Shown here: in pieces, positions 46,165-55,494 of the stretch
Layout of the letters: each line of letters opens with the position of its first letter
Numbering within the stretch: the first letter of the stretch is position 1
From: Cognatiyoonia koreensis
GTDB taxonomy: Bacteria; Pseudomonadota; Alphaproteobacteria; Rhodobacterales; Rhodobacteraceae
Length of the DNA stretch: 64,000 bases
Assembly: GCF_900109295.1 (NCBI RefSeq)
Contig: NZ_FOIZ01000001.1
Coordinates: 1,922,001-1,986,000 of the forward strand
Direction of reading: 5' to 3'
The notes under the pieces: generated by a model
What the model saw: the letters and a program-made list of their open reading frames with translations, nothing else
Database searches by the model: none
Told to the model about the DNA's origin: nothing
Position numbers and translations under genes: made by a program

Positions 46165-47219
46165 GCAACGACTGTCATCAATTCCCAACTACGCAGTGTG
46201 CGATAGGCCGCCGAATGGCTGCTATTGCCAAACCGCAAATGCGGAAAGATCGTGAACAATTCCTCGCGCGCGTCCGCGTCAAGCGCGGCAATCCCTTCAG
46301 GTCCGGGATGAAAACTCTCGGTTGGGGCTCCCTCGGCATAGATCACCTCGTGCTTGTCGAAAACAAGATGATAGTATGTGACCGCTTCAAGGCTGCTATC
46401 GACGTAGACTTCCTCGAAACTCGCGGCGAGCGATTTCGCACGGACAAAGACCGCCTCCTCCCCGAACATCAGCGGCACACGGATGTGCTGGTAAAGCATC
46501 CGGTGCTGCGGGCTGACACGCAGGTTCCGCATTGGCAGACCAAAGCCCAGTGCGCCTTTCTGGATGCACACAGGCCAAAGCTTGCGGTTTCGAGCAAGTT
46601 CCGCGACAGCAATCGTGCGTTGGTGGATCATTCGGATAGGTTGTGGCCCGCTGTCGAATGTCACGATCAGGTCGTCGACCTCAAGGTCCTCAATCGGCAC
46701 GGGGCCATTGACGGTTTCCACCAATGTGCCTGCCGTCAGACAAATGACCGAACTTCCTTGGGTGATATCCCCGTCAACCCGGTTCCCGTAAACGTCGAAC
46801 TGGATCGACTGGCCACTTGCAGACGGTATATTCGTCGAGGTCGCGCCCGCTGCAGGGCCACTGATCGCTTTGATCTGGCTGACACCACCGCCGATGTCGA
46901 CAAACGTCTGCAACGACGGGCTTGAGGCTGCGTCCAGAAAGGCAACGGCCTCCGCTTCGTTCGAACCAGCCACATGATCGGGGTCCGTAACGCGCGTGGT
47001 AATCTGGAAAATCATCCATCCGGTATCGGGATCAAGAACACCGGTAAAGTCGGCCAGATTGAATTGCTCTCTTACCGTGCCATCCGTCTGATAGGTCGCG
47101 ACAGTAAAATCTGCGAGGCGGCCCATGTCTTCGGGCGCGACCGAGATTTCGACGTACTCCGCAACGCCAACGGCCTGCGAAACCGTGTTGAGGTAGTGGA
47201 TCTCAGAGAGGAACGCCAT
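46161..47219 (-). CDS. Hint-domain protein
   Basis: 352 residues. The N-terminal half (about 1-150) looks like a beta-rich recognition domain. The second half starts with VICLTAGTLVETVNGPVPIE near 160-180, the Hedgehog/intein (Hint_2) opening with the nucleophile Cys, then DLIVTFDSGPQPIRMI and NLRVSPQHRML with the conserved His. The Hint fold can self-splice or cleave; in Rhodobacterales such proteins are common, often in extracellular proteins, and their role is unclear. The start was chosen at ATG 47219 (MAFLSEIHY), with GGGAGA 6 nt upstream; GTG 47225 sits too close to it. Confidence 0.82.
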   Translation of the reverse strand: MAFLSEIHYLNTVSQAVGVAEYVEISVAPEDMGRLADFTVATYQTDGTVREQFNLADFTGVLDPDTGWMIFQITTRVTDPDHVAGSNEAEAVAFLDAASSPSLQTFVDIGGGVSQIKAISGPAAGATSTNIPSASGQSIQFDVYGNRVDGDITQGSSVICLTAGTLVETVNGPVPIEDLEVDDLIVTFDSGPQPIRMIHQRTIAVAELARNRKLWPVCIQKGALGFGLPMRNLRVSPQHRMLYQHIRVPLMFGEEAVFVRAKSLAASFEEVYVDSSLEAVTYYHLVFDKHEVIYAEGAPTESFHPGPEGIAALDADAREELFTIFPHLRFGNSSHSAAYRTLRSWELMTVVA

Positions 47220-47327
47220 CGGCACTCTCCCTTTTTGCCTGTTCGTGTCAGCACAGGCCTAGCGGGATGCGGTGGCGTCAGAATGTCCACGATGCGGAAA
47301 GAATAAGGCGTCAACACAAGGATTGTC

Positions 47328-48074
47328 TTAACGCGGCGGTAACCTTACCGCACCGTCAAGGCGGATGACCGTTCCGTTCAGATACGGGTTTTCGACGATA
47401 TCACCGACCATGCGGGCAAATTCCGCCGGATCGCCCAAACGTGGCGGAAACGGGATATTTGATGCGATCTGTGCAGTCGTTTCGTCCGGCAAGCCTTCCA
47501 TCATGGGCGTGTGGAACAAACCTGGCGCGATCGCCATGACACGGATACCGAGCTTTGCGAATTCACGTGCGGCAGGCAGGCACATGGACGCGATCCCGCC
47601 TTTTGACGCGGCATATGCGGATTGGCCAAGCTGACCGTCTTCGTATGCGGCAGATGCCGTGTTAACGATGACACCGCGCTCTTCACCAAGGGGATCAAGC
47701 GTCATCATCCCTTGCGCCGCATAGGACATGACAGCGTATGTCCCGATCAAGTTGACGCGGATCACACGTTCAAAGGTTTCCAAAGAAAGCTTGCCTTCAC
47801 GTCCGACAATGCGCGCAGCATCTGCGATGCCGGCACAGTTCACGGCGATGCGCACAGGCGGCATGTCGGCGAAAGCCGCAGCCACGGATGCGGGATCACT
47901 GACATCAGCCTGTACCGCCGAACCCTTGATATCAGCGGCTATGGCCTGTGCGGCATCCAGATTGAAATCAAGCACTGTTACGTGTGCGCCTCGCTCAGAA
48001 AGATAGCGGGCCGTCGCCGCACCAAGGCCGCTGCCGCCACCGGCAACAAGGACGCGTTGACCGTCAGTCTTCAT
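47328..48074 (-). CDS. Short-chain dehydrogenase (3-hydroxyacyl-CoA dehydrogenase type 2-like)
   Basis: 248 residues. Cofactor loop GGGSGLGAATARYL at 11-24, acidic Asp in VLDFN (NAD preference), NCAG near 88, catalytic Ser, Tyr and Lys in NTASAAYEDGQLGQSAYAASKGG. The SAYEDGQ-G-Q-AY-ASK pattern is typical of HSD17B10-like type 2 3-hydroxyacyl-CoA dehydrogenases. The 5' end overlaps the stop of the FAH-family gene by 4 bp, so they form an operon. Confidence 0.88.
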   Translation of the reverse strand: MKTDGQRVLVAGGGSGLGAATARYLSERGAHVTVLDFNLDAAQAIAADIKGSAVQADVSDPASVAAAFADMPPVRIAVNCAGIADAARIVGREGKLSLETFERVIRVNLIGTYAVMSYAAQGMMTLDPLGEERGVIVNTASAAYEDGQLGQSAYAASKGGIASMCLPAAREFAKLGIRVMAIAPGLFHTPMMEGLPDETTAQIASNIPFPPRLGDPAEFARMVGDIVENPYLNGTVIRLDGAVRLPPR

Positions 48075-48757
48075 GTTTCCGGGTCCCCCAGAGTCAGTTT
48101 CACAGGCTCCAATCCGTCGATCATCCCCTTGATGCGGTCCCCCGCAACAACGGGACCAACACCCGCAGGCGTTCCGGTCATAACAAGGTCACCTGGGCCA
48201 AGGTGATAGTAGTGAGACAGGTGCGACAGGATTTCGGGCACAGACCAAACCATGTCCGCGAGGGTCGCATCCTGCCGTGTTTCATCGTTCACCGTCAAAC
48301 TGATGTGCGCATCGGGTGCAACCGAAGGCGACAGCGCGCCAATCACAGCGCCGTTTTCCACATCCTTGCCCAGATCCCAAGGACGACGATTATCCTTCCC
48401 TACCTGCTGCAAATCGCGACGCGTCATATCAAGGCCGCACGCATAGCCAAAGACAGCGTCCGCAGCTTGCACCTGAGCGGCTTTGAAAAGTGTCGCACCA
48501 AGGGCGACAACCAACTCCATTTCGTAGTGATAATTCGACGTGCCTGGCGGATATGGCAGGGTCTGCCCGGATGCGGCCAAAGCTTCGGACGACTTGGTGA
48601 AATACCAAGGTGCTTCGCGATCCACCTCGCCACCCATCTCGGCCGCGTGGGCGGCATAGTTACGACCGACACAAAAAATGCGCCTCACCGCATAGCGTTG
48701 TTCGCTCGCTTCAACGGGAAGTGATTTGGTTTCGGAGGGCGGAAAGACAAATGTCAT
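48071..48757 (-). CDS. Fumarylacetoacetate hydrolase-family protein
   Basis: 228 residues. FAH-fold enzyme: IFCVGRNYAAHAAEMGG, NYHYEMELVVALG with metal-binding acidic residues, GYACGLDMTRRDLQ, GKDVENGAVIGALSP and PGDLVMTGTPAGVGPV. Such enzymes act as fumarylpyruvate/acylpyruvate hydrolases or as decarboxylases of aromatic breakdown; the exact substrate is not readable. The start is ATG 48757 (MTFVFPPS). It overlaps the SDR gene by 4 bp. Confidence 0.88.
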   Translation of the reverse strand: MTFVFPPSETKSLPVEASEQRYAVRRIFCVGRNYAAHAAEMGGEVDREAPWYFTKSSEALAASGQTLPYPPGTSNYHYEMELVVALGATLFKAAQVQAADAVFGYACGLDMTRRDLQQVGKDNRRPWDLGKDVENGAVIGALSPSVAPDAHISLTVNDETRQDATLADMVWSVPEILSHLSHYYHLGPGDLVMTGTPAGVGPVVAGDRIKGMIDGLEPVKLTLGDPET

Positions 48758-48808
48758 GGGCTGGCCTTTCAATGTGCCGGGCCAACCTCTTTTTTTGCGT
48801 AGGAAAGG

Positions 48809-51301
48809 TCAACCGTCCTTGCGGATGGTTTCGTTCTTTGGATCATACGGACTGTCTTCGACGACCTGTGCTTCCCAAAGCTTGTCGAGCATCTTGACCC
48901 GTACCTTTGTGCCAACGACGGCCAGATCAGGCGGTAGATAACCCATCCCGATCGACTGCCCGAAGGCCACCGAATAACCACCCGATGTCAGACGACCGAC
49001 GCGCTTGCCACCGACGTAAATCGCCTCGCGCCCCCACGGATCAGCATCGTCAGGTCCGTCGATCAGAAACGTCACGCATTTCGAACGGATGCCCTTTGCC
49101 TCCATCGCGGCCTTTCCGTGAAAGTCCTTGGACAAATCCACAAAGCGCGGCAGGTCCGCTTCCAGCGGGGTTGCGTCACGACCCAACTCCGTGCCGAACG
49201 CGCGATAGGATTTCTCTTGCCGCAGCCAGTTCTGCGCCCTTGCACCGACCAACTTCATGCCGTGTTTCTCTCCGGCCTTTTCCAGCAGGTCGAACAGATA
49301 GTTCTGCATTTCAATGGGATGGTGCAACTCCCACCCCAGCTCGCCTGTATAAGCCACACGGATCGCGTTCACAGGGCACATGCCCAGCTCGATCTGCTTG
49401 GCCGATAGCCACGGGAAACGCTTGTTTGACAGGCCCGTCGTCGGATCTGGGTCCTTGATAACCTCTGCCAGCACATCACGCGATTTTGGACCAGCGATGG
49501 CGAAGACGCCCCATTGAGTGGTGACGTCCTGTTCGTTGATGCGCCCGAATTCAGGCTCTTTGTCCATGATCGCCTTATAAAGGTAGTCCTGGTCATAAGC
49601 GTGCCACGCACCGGCCGAGACCAGATAATAGTCGTCCTCGGCCAGCCGCACGATCGTGTATTCAGTGCGCGTCGTTCCATGCGAGGTCAGTGCATAGGTC
49701 AGGTTGATCCGGCCCACTTTGGGCAGCTTGTTAGTGGTGAACCAGTCAAGGAACGCCGTTGCGCCGGGACCGCTGATGCGATGTTTGGTGAAGGCAGTCG
49801 CATCTATCAACCCAACACCCTCACGGATTGCCCTGGCTTCTTCGACGGCGTATTTCCACCAACCGCCGCGACGGAACGACCGGCTGTCGTGATCGTTGAA
49901 GCCCGCAGGCGCATAATAGTTTGGACGCTCCCAACCGTTGACGAAGCCGAACTGTGCGCCGCGTTCTTTCTGCCGGTCATAGGCCGGTGACGTGCGCAGT
50001 GGCCGACATGCCGGGCGTTCTTCATCCGGGTGGTGCAGGATATAGACGTGGTCGTAGCATTCCTCGTTCTTGCGGGCTGTGAATTCAGTCGTCATCCAGT
50101 CGCCGTACCGCTTGGGATCAAGGCTCGCCATGTCGATCTCGGCCTCGCCATCGACCATCATCTGCGCAAGGTAATAGCCTGTGCCGCCCGCCGCTGTAAT
50201 CCCGAAGGAAAAGCCTTCGGCCAGCCACATATTGCGCAACCCGGGTGCCGGGCCGACCAGCGGGTTGCCGTCAGGGGTGTAACAGATCGGGCCGTTGAAA
50301 TCATCCTTCAGGCCGCTTTCTTCGCAGGACGGCACACGATGGATCATCGCCATATACTGGTCCTCGATCCGTTCAAGATCGAGCGGGAAGAGATCAGCGC
50401 GGAAACTTTCAGGGACGCCGTATTCAAAAATAGCGGGCGCGTTCTTTTCGTAGACACCAAGAATCCAGCCACCACGTTCCTCGCGGACATAGGATTGGGC
50501 GTCGGCGTCACGGATAACAGGATGTTCCGGGTTGCCTTCCTTGCGCCACGCCACCAGCGACGGGTCCTGATCCATTACAATGAACTGGTGTTCGACAGGA
50601 ATCGCCGGAATCTTGATGCCAAGCTTCTTGGCCGTCGTCTGGGCATGGTTGCCGGATGCGGTGACGACGTGCTCTGCCGTGATAGTGATCTGCTCGTCAG
50701 AAGGCACAAGGTTGCCACCCTTTTCGACCATCTTGGTGCAGGTGACCTCCCACGCTTTGCCATTCCAATGAAACGCATCGGCCTGCCATTTGCGTTCGAT
50801 CATGACCCCGCGCTGACGGGCACCCTTGGCCATCGCCATGGTGACATCGGCGGGGTTAATATAGCCGTCAGTGTGGTGGTAGAGCGCACCCTTGAGATCT
50901 TCGGTGCGGATCAATGGCCACTTTTCCTTGATCTCGTCCGGTGTCATCCAGACGTAAGGCACGTCACAGGTTTCAGCGGTCGAGGCATAAAGCATGTATT
51001 CATCCATGCGCTCTTGGGTCTGTGCCATGCGCAGGTTGCCAACAACGGCGAAACCCGCATTCAAACCCGTTTCCGCCTCCAACGATTTGTAGAAATCGAC
51101 CGAATACTTGTGAATATGGGTCGTTGCGAAGGACATGTTAAACAGCGGCAAAAGACCCGCAGCATGCCACGTGGAACCGGACGTCAGTTCGTCCCGTTCC
51201 AGCAACATCACATCGTCCCAGCCCGCTTTTGCCAAATGATACGCAATGGATGTGCCGACCGCGCCACCGCCGACAACAAGTGCTTTTACGTTGGTTTTCA
51301 T
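48809..51301 (-). CDS. FAD-dependent oxidoreductase fused to GcvT domain (dimethylglycine/sarcosine dehydrogenase type)
   Basis: 830 residues. The N-terminal DAO-type FAD domain starts VKALVVGGGAVGTSIAYHLA, and SGSTWHAAGLLP carries His46, the residue to which FAD is covalently bound in dimethylglycine dehydrogenase. From about residue 430 there is a GcvT aminomethyl-transferase domain (EARAIREGVGLIDATAFTKH; YTGELGWELHHP; GRLTSGGYSVAFGQSIGMGY). Such fusions oxidise N-methylated glycines and pass the one-carbon unit to tetrahydrofolate. The substrate is open: dimethylglycine, sarcosine or a related methylamine. It is alone on this strand, about 50 bp upstream of the FAH-family gene, and could be co-transcribed with it. 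Confidence 0.9.
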   Translation of the reverse strand: MKTNVKALVVGGGAVGTSIAYHLAKAGWDDVMLLERDELTSGSTWHAAGLLPLFNMSFATTHIHKYSVDFYKSLEAETGLNAGFAVVGNLRMAQTQERMDEYMLYASTAETCDVPYVWMTPDEIKEKWPLIRTEDLKGALYHHTDGYINPADVTMAMAKGARQRGVMIERKWQADAFHWNGKAWEVTCTKMVEKGGNLVPSDEQITITAEHVVTASGNHAQTTAKKLGIKIPAIPVEHQFIVMDQDPSLVAWRKEGNPEHPVIRDADAQSYVREERGGWILGVYEKNAPAIFEYGVPESFRADLFPLDLERIEDQYMAMIHRVPSCEESGLKDDFNGPICYTPDGNPLVGPAPGLRNMWLAEGFSFGITAAGGTGYYLAQMMVDGEAEIDMASLDPKRYGDWMTTEFTARKNEECYDHVYILHHPDEERPACRPLRTSPAYDRQKERGAQFGFVNGWERPNYYAPAGFNDHDSRSFRRGGWWKYAVEEARAIREGVGLIDATAFTKHRISGPGATAFLDWFTTNKLPKVGRINLTYALTSHGTTRTEYTIVRLAEDDYYLVSAGAWHAYDQDYLYKAIMDKEPEFGRINEQDVTTQWGVFAIAGPKSRDVLAEVIKDPDPTTGLSNKRFPWLSAKQIELGMCPVNAIRVAYTGELGWELHHPIEMQNYLFDLLEKAGEKHGMKLVGARAQNWLRQEKSYRAFGTELGRDATPLEADLPRFVDLSKDFHGKAAMEAKGIRSKCVTFLIDGPDDADPWGREAIYVGGKRVGRLTSGGYSVAFGQSIGMGYLPPDLAVVGTKVRVKMLDKLWEAQVVEDSPYDPKNETIRKDG

Positions 51302-51357
51302 GGGCCGACCCTTATCGCAGCAGAAGTGTTGCGATCACTTATGCCCAATGCGGGATT

Positions 51358-51378
51358 GGTCGGCTGAACCAGCCGACC
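51358..51378. terminator. Perfect hairpin GGTCGGCT-N5-AGCCGACC
   Basis: An 8-bp perfect stem in the 104-bp gap between the FAD-GcvT gene and the downstream end of the unknown membrane-anchored gene. It lacks a T-run on the minus strand and has TTCCTT on the plus strand, so the role is uncertain. Confidence 0.4.
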
Positions 51379-51405
51379 TTCCTTGATCGGAAACCGACCT
51401 TTGAC

Positions 51406-52737
51406 CTATTGGGTCACGTCTTCGATGACGCAGCGACGTACGCCGAATTCGATTGTACATTCACCGACCAAAGGCGAGCCCTGCTGCACTTCGACACCAC
51501 GGCGGACAACCAGTTCCTGGCGCACTTCGGTGGTTCCGTCGGCAGATGTGGTTTCTTCCTCCACTGGCAGCTTTGCAATCAGGCGCATGATGGGTGGGGC
51601 GTACAGGCGACCGCTCTCAAGACTGCGCTGTGCGGCCCCTTGGGTTTCAACGCGCCCCGTTGCAAGGTTTTCAAGAATGCGCCGTTCATACGCGGTAAAC
51701 TGCGCCGCATTCTGCAACATGGCCCCGGCTTCGTATTTCACAAGAAGGTTGGCCGGCAGTTCAGGCTCTTCTCCAAGCACCTCGACAACCGCGTCCGACA
51801 GGCGATGGTTCAGGCCATACGTATCGTAGACGTCAACCCAGCCGCTGATCTTCTGATCGGCCATGGCTTGTAGCAAGCGCACGTCGTCTTCTTTCAAACC
51901 TTCTACGCCACTGCGCAGGCGGTTGAACGCCTTGTATGGCAGGGATGGCTCGGGTGGGACAGTTGAAAGCACGCCCCGCTCGCGTGTGATAAGACCTGTG
52001 CCAGGGGTCACGCTCAGGTCAGGTGTAAGAAGTTGTGCATTCAAACCGGGAATGTCGATGCCGCGCATGATTGTCGCAACGGATGCGTCACTTGCGTTGG
52101 TCACGATGCTGATGGCCAGTTGGCCACCCATGGAAGCGGTGAAATCGCGGTAATTGATGGGTACATTGACGTTGGTCGCCATCACACGCGAATAGGCACC
52201 GCCCTGTTTGAACCTGACGCCATGCAACGATGCGAATTCGTTCGAATTGAAACCGGTACTTGCTGCAAGGTTCCCGCTGATCGCCGTCATGATGCTGCCT
52301 TGAAGCGAGCGCATGTCACGCTCGGACCGTGCGGATAAGGCGACCACGATCCACTCCATACCATTCGTGTATGTGACGGCAGCGCCATTGGTGTCGCGGC
52401 TGGCCCGCTCCAGTGAACTCAACAGGGTATTGGTGCTGCTGATCACGACCGCGCTGCGCTGATAGACGGACTCGGTGATCAACTCGCCATGGGCGGTGAC
52501 GTACCCCTCGCGCGTCCAGCCCGCTGGGGCTTCAGGCAGAAAGGCGACCAGCTCTCCAACAGGTTGCTCAGGGACGTTCCGTGCGACAAAATCCTCGCTG
52601 AACAACTGTAATGCAATCGACAAAGCGTTGTCGCCGCCGGATTTGCCACTTCCATTTTGCGACGCATTGAACAGGACGAGTCCGAAAACACCACAAATTG
52701 CAAAAAGGACGAAAATGACGGGAAGGATAATACGCAT
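51406..52737 (-). CDS. Membrane-anchored protein of unknown function
   Basis: 443 residues. One N-terminal membrane helix (MRIILPVIFVLFAICGVFGL) leaves the rest outside, in the periplasm. The body is mixed alpha/beta (FVARNVPEQPVGELVAFLPE; YTNGMEWIVVALSA; GLNHRLSDAVVEVLGEEPEL; FTAYERRILENLATGRVETQ), with two Cys near the end (ECTIEFGVRRCVIED). The start was set at ATG 52737, which follows AGAGG; an upstream frame to 52788 adds 17 residues before the helix. I recognise no family. It lies upstream of the FAD-GcvT gene on the same strand with a 104-bp gap and hairpin, so linkage is weak. Confidence 0.7.
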   Translation of the reverse strand: MRIILPVIFVLFAICGVFGLVLFNASQNGSGKSGGDNALSIALQLFSEDFVARNVPEQPVGELVAFLPEAPAGWTREGYVTAHGELITESVYQRSAVVISSTNTLLSSLERASRDTNGAAVTYTNGMEWIVVALSARSERDMRSLQGSIMTAISGNLAASTGFNSNEFASLHGVRFKQGGAYSRVMATNVNVPINYRDFTASMGGQLAISIVTNASDASVATIMRGIDIPGLNAQLLTPDLSVTPGTGLITRERGVLSTVPPEPSLPYKAFNRLRSGVEGLKEDDVRLLQAMADQKISGWVDVYDTYGLNHRLSDAVVEVLGEEPELPANLLVKYEAGAMLQNAAQFTAYERRILENLATGRVETQGAAQRSLESGRLYAPPIMRLIAKLPVEEETTSADGTTEVRQELVVRRGVEVQQGSPLVGECTIEFGVRRCVIEDVTQ

Positions 52738-53011
52738 CTGTTGCCTCTGTAGCGTTGCCGATAGCGATATCTGAACGCCGTCAGCCACACCTCATGCGCC
52801 AAACAGGTTCAAGTCACTGCTTCTTTGCGCCTGTCGTGCCAAGCACAGTGGGCGAAAACATGACGATATTGGGGTGAAGGGCAGGCGTCGCTGGATTTTG
52901 GGCAAAATTGCAACGCGGAATTGGCGCATTCAAATAAAATACAAGCATTTCCCTGCGCTTAACCCTATATTGGCATCACCACACGTAGATGTGGACAATT
53001 GGAGAGCAGAC
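52738..53011. other. 274-bp divergent intergenic region
   Basis: AT-rich upstream space between the membrane-anchored gene and the small lipoprotein gene. It should hold both promoters. I see no operator I can name and no other gene in it. Confidence 0.5.
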
Positions 53012-53158
53012 ATGAAACGCACCACCCTTCTTGCGGTGGCTGCACTGGTGGGACTGGCAGCATGTGCCAACCCGCAACCTGTGACAGGCCGCGCAGACAA
53101 TGACATCCTGCGGTTTTCCGCGATGAACTATGCGTCGTTCCCGGAAGGACCACGCTAG
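53012..53158 (+). CDS. Small lipoprotein, 48 residues
   Basis: MKRTTLLAVAALVGLAACAN is a typical lipoprotein signal with lipobox LAAC (Cys18), leaving a 31-residue mature peptide (NPQPVTGRADNDILRFSAM followed by a short tail). GGAGAGCAGAC before ATG 53012 is a good ribosome site. Short alphaproteobacterial lipoproteins of this kind have no known role. A hairpin follows the stop (53185-53205). Confidence 0.75.
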   Translation: MKRTTLLAVAALVGLAACANPQPVTGRADNDILRFSAMNYASFPEGPR

Positions 53159-53184
53159 TCAAACCCCTGTATTGAAATGATAAA

Positions 53185-53205
53185 GCCCGCTGCGTTGCAA
53201 CGGGC
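53185..53205. terminator. Hairpin between lipoprotein and 2-hydroxyacid dehydrogenase genes
   Basis: GCCCGCTGC pairs with GCAACGGGC (one wobble) around GTT; the minus strand continues TTTATC, the plus strand CCTTCGG. It probably ends the convergent dehydrogenase transcript and may serve both. Confidence 0.65.
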
Positions 53206-53225
53206 CCTTCGGTGTTTCCAATTTG

Positions 53226-54212
53226 TCAAAGCGCGGCGGGCACCACCAGATCTGGCGGCCTGTGACCATCGGCGAAGGTCTTGATATTGATGATGACCTT
53301 CTCGCCCATTTCGATGCGTCCTTCGACAGTTGCCGACCCCATATGCGGCAAGAGAATCGCGTTCGGTAGGGCCTGAAGTCGCGGATTAATCTCATGCCCG
53401 CGCTCAAAAACATCCAACCCGGCACCCGCAATTTCACCTGCCCTCAGCATCCGTGTCATCGCATTTTCGTCGATTACCTCACCACGAGACGTGTTCACGA
53501 TCACGGCGTCCGGCTTCATCAGTTTCAACCGCCGCGCGTTCATCAGATGAAAGGTTGATGGTGTATGCGGACAGTTGATCGAAATGATATCCATCCGGGC
53601 AACCATCTGGTCGAGACTCTCCCAATAGGTCGCTTCCAGCGCGTCCTCGATTTCCGGGCGCAGGCGTTTGCGGTTGTGATAATGCACCTGCAATCCAAAG
53701 GCTGCGGCCCGCTTTGCCACCGCCTGCCCGATGCGCCCCATGCCAAGAATTCCAAGCCGACGACCCCGCAACCGGCCACCCAGCATAGCCGTTGGTGACC
53801 AACCTGACCATTCGCCGGATTGGGCCAGACGCATCCCTTCCGGCACCCGCCGTGTGACACCAAGGATCAGCGCCATCGTCATATCGGCTGTGTCTTCTGT
53901 TGTGACACCGGGTGTGTTGGACACAAGAATGCCCCGCTGTCGGGCGGTCGCGACATCGATATTGTCGACACCCGCCCCGTAATTCGCGATCAGTTTCAGC
54001 CGTTCACTGGCACGACCAATCAAACCCGCATCAATCTGGTCGGTGATAGAGGGCACGAGGATGTCCGCATCCGCGACAGCACCGATCAGTTCTTCGCGGG
54101 TCATCGGTGTGTCATCTTCGCGCAGGCGCACATTGAAAAGTTCAGACATGCGTGTCTCAACGATATCCGGTAACCGTCGCGTGACAACAACACTCAGCTT
54201 CTTACCCGGCAT
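53226..54212 (-). CDS. D-2-hydroxyacid dehydrogenase (glyoxylate/hydroxypyruvate reductase-like)
   Basis: 328 residues. NAD(P)-binding GMGRIGQAVAKRAAAFG near 155-171, then HYHNRKRL: the Asn-Arg-Lys sequence at the cofactor loop suggests NADPH. Catalytic Arg in VNTSRGEVID, Glu in GLDVFERG and His in LLPHMGSAT. The overall pattern is nearest to glyoxylate reductase/hydroxypyruvate reductase. GGAGGG 5 nt before ATG 54212 (MPGKKLSVVV) fixes the start. A hairpin follows the stop. Confidence 0.9.
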   Translation of the reverse strand: MPGKKLSVVVTRRLPDIVETRMSELFNVRLREDDTPMTREELIGAVADADILVPSITDQIDAGLIGRASERLKLIANYGAGVDNIDVATARQRGILVSNTPGVTTEDTADMTMALILGVTRRVPEGMRLAQSGEWSGWSPTAMLGGRLRGRRLGILGMGRIGQAVAKRAAAFGLQVHYHNRKRLRPEIEDALEATYWESLDQMVARMDIISINCPHTPSTFHLMNARRLKLMKPDAVIVNTSRGEVIDENAMTRMLRAGEIAGAGLDVFERGHEINPRLQALPNAILLPHMGSATVEGRIEMGEKVIINIKTFADGHRPPDLVVPAAL

Positions 54213-54325
54213 TTCACCCTCCCGACCGCTTTTCAAATGAAGCGTATGGTGTCAGGTTGCCAACAAGCGACGCAGGGCACAAGAACCCATGCGCATAAGC
54301 AGTGAAATATAGGCAGGTATTTCGG

Positions 54326-54868
54326 ATGAATTTTCGGACGGTTGCGGCGATGTGTGGTGTTTTGACCCTGATGGGTCTGGCTGCGCCGATCAACGCGCAA
54401 GACGTGACGCAAGCCGCCAACGCACCTGTTGCGGCACCTGACTTCGGACCCGAGACGAACCTGCCCCTGCCCCGCTTTGTTTCGTTGAAAGCTGCAGAGG
54501 CGAATGTGCGACGTGGGCCATCCCTGTCCCACCGGATCGACTGGGTGTTCCAACGGCGCGGCATGCCCCTACAGGTGGTCGCGGAATACGGGCACTGGCG
54601 GCGGGTGATCGACCGTGAAGGCCTGGGCGGCTGGGTGCACTACACGATGCTCTCGGGTGCACGTACCGTCATCGTCGACGAAGACATGCTGCCCCTGCGC
54701 ACAAGGCCGAAACCGGACGCGATGGAAAATGCACGGCTTGAGGTCGGCGTGATTGCGCGGCTGAACGAATGCGAACGTGACTGGTGCTACCTGAACGCCG
54801 GCGGTTACAAAGGCTGGGCCCCCAAGCACGTGCTCTGGGGCGTATTGCCCGAAGAGCTGCGGGACTGA
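54326..54868 (+). CDS. Exported SH3-domain protein
   Basis: 180 residues. A Sec signal peptide ends near AAPINAQD (residue 25). Two bacterial SH3-like units follow: SLKAAEANVRRGPSLSHRIDWVF with WRRVIDREGLGGWVHYTMLSG, then DEDMLPLRTRPKPDA with LNECERDWCYLNAGGYKGWAP. This is the DUF1058/SH3_4 type, which binds peptidoglycan or peptides in the periplasm. The start was placed at ATG 54326 (MNFRTVAAMC), from which the signal is well formed. It diverges from the 2-hydroxyacid dehydrogenase gene. Confidence 0.87.
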   Translation: MNFRTVAAMCGVLTLMGLAAPINAQDVTQAANAPVAAPDFGPETNLPLPRFVSLKAAEANVRRGPSLSHRIDWVFQRRGMPLQVVAEYGHWRRVIDREGLGGWVHYTMLSGARTVIVDEDMLPLRTRPKPDAMENARLEVGVIARLNECERDWCYLNAGGYKGWAPKHVLWGVLPEELRD

Positions 54869-54964
54869 CTTAGGACAGGCACTTCTGCGATATCCGCCTC
54901 CGCTGCCAAATTGCAGCTTTCGGATCGCGCTTTCCTTTGATTGAACAGCCACGAACCTTGTCGC

Positions 54965-55321
54965 TCACAATCCCAGCTCTTTTCGCGACGCAAGCGCCAG
55001 CTTTGCAACCAATTCATCAGGGATCGGCTTTCGCGGCGAGAATGTGACACCAGTCTTCGTCGATTTGAGACCGGCAGCGGCAATATCTTCTGCGTGGGCA
55101 GAGATTGCACCCTTGCTTACGTAAAGACCGCGCTGCTGGGTAAACGCCGCGTAGCCAGCAATGATCGACTTCCCAAATCCAAACCCGGGCAAATCATACG
55201 CGATGATCTCTTCAGCGTCAGAAAGTGCCCGCGCAAGTTGCGCGCGCAACTGCAAAAGCAGTGGCCGCAGCGTCTCAGAGGCTGCAGCGATATATGCGTC
55301 ATGATCTGCGAACTTGGACAT
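54965..55321 (-). CDS. DUF1801 (YdhG-like) protein
   Basis: 118 residues with the YdhG/DUF1801 pattern: LRPLLLQLRAQLARALSDAEEIIAYDLPGFGFGKSIIAGYAAFTQQ (split around 18-63) and the C-terminal TGVTFSPRKPIPDELVAKLA. This fold is a relative of frataxin-like/iron chaperone YdhG proteins; function not established. It is alone on this strand; the next gene upstream is 173 bp away. Confidence 0.85.
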   Translation of the reverse strand: MSKFADHDAYIAAASETLRPLLLQLRAQLARALSDAEEIIAYDLPGFGFGKSIIAGYAAFTQQRGLYVSKGAISAHAEDIAAAGLKSTKTGVTFSPRKPIPDELVAKLALASRKELGL

Positions 55322-55494
55322 GCCTTACTATCGGGTGCGATCCGTCGCCGCGCAACGCAAAGTAACAACCGGTCAGAATCGCAGTATTTCTCGACATGTC
55401 AGATGCCATATGTCCGCGGCAGACGCACAAAACCCATCTACAGACGCAGCATCCGCAACTTTGGACAAAGACCATCCGACCCTTTGCGCCCGGA

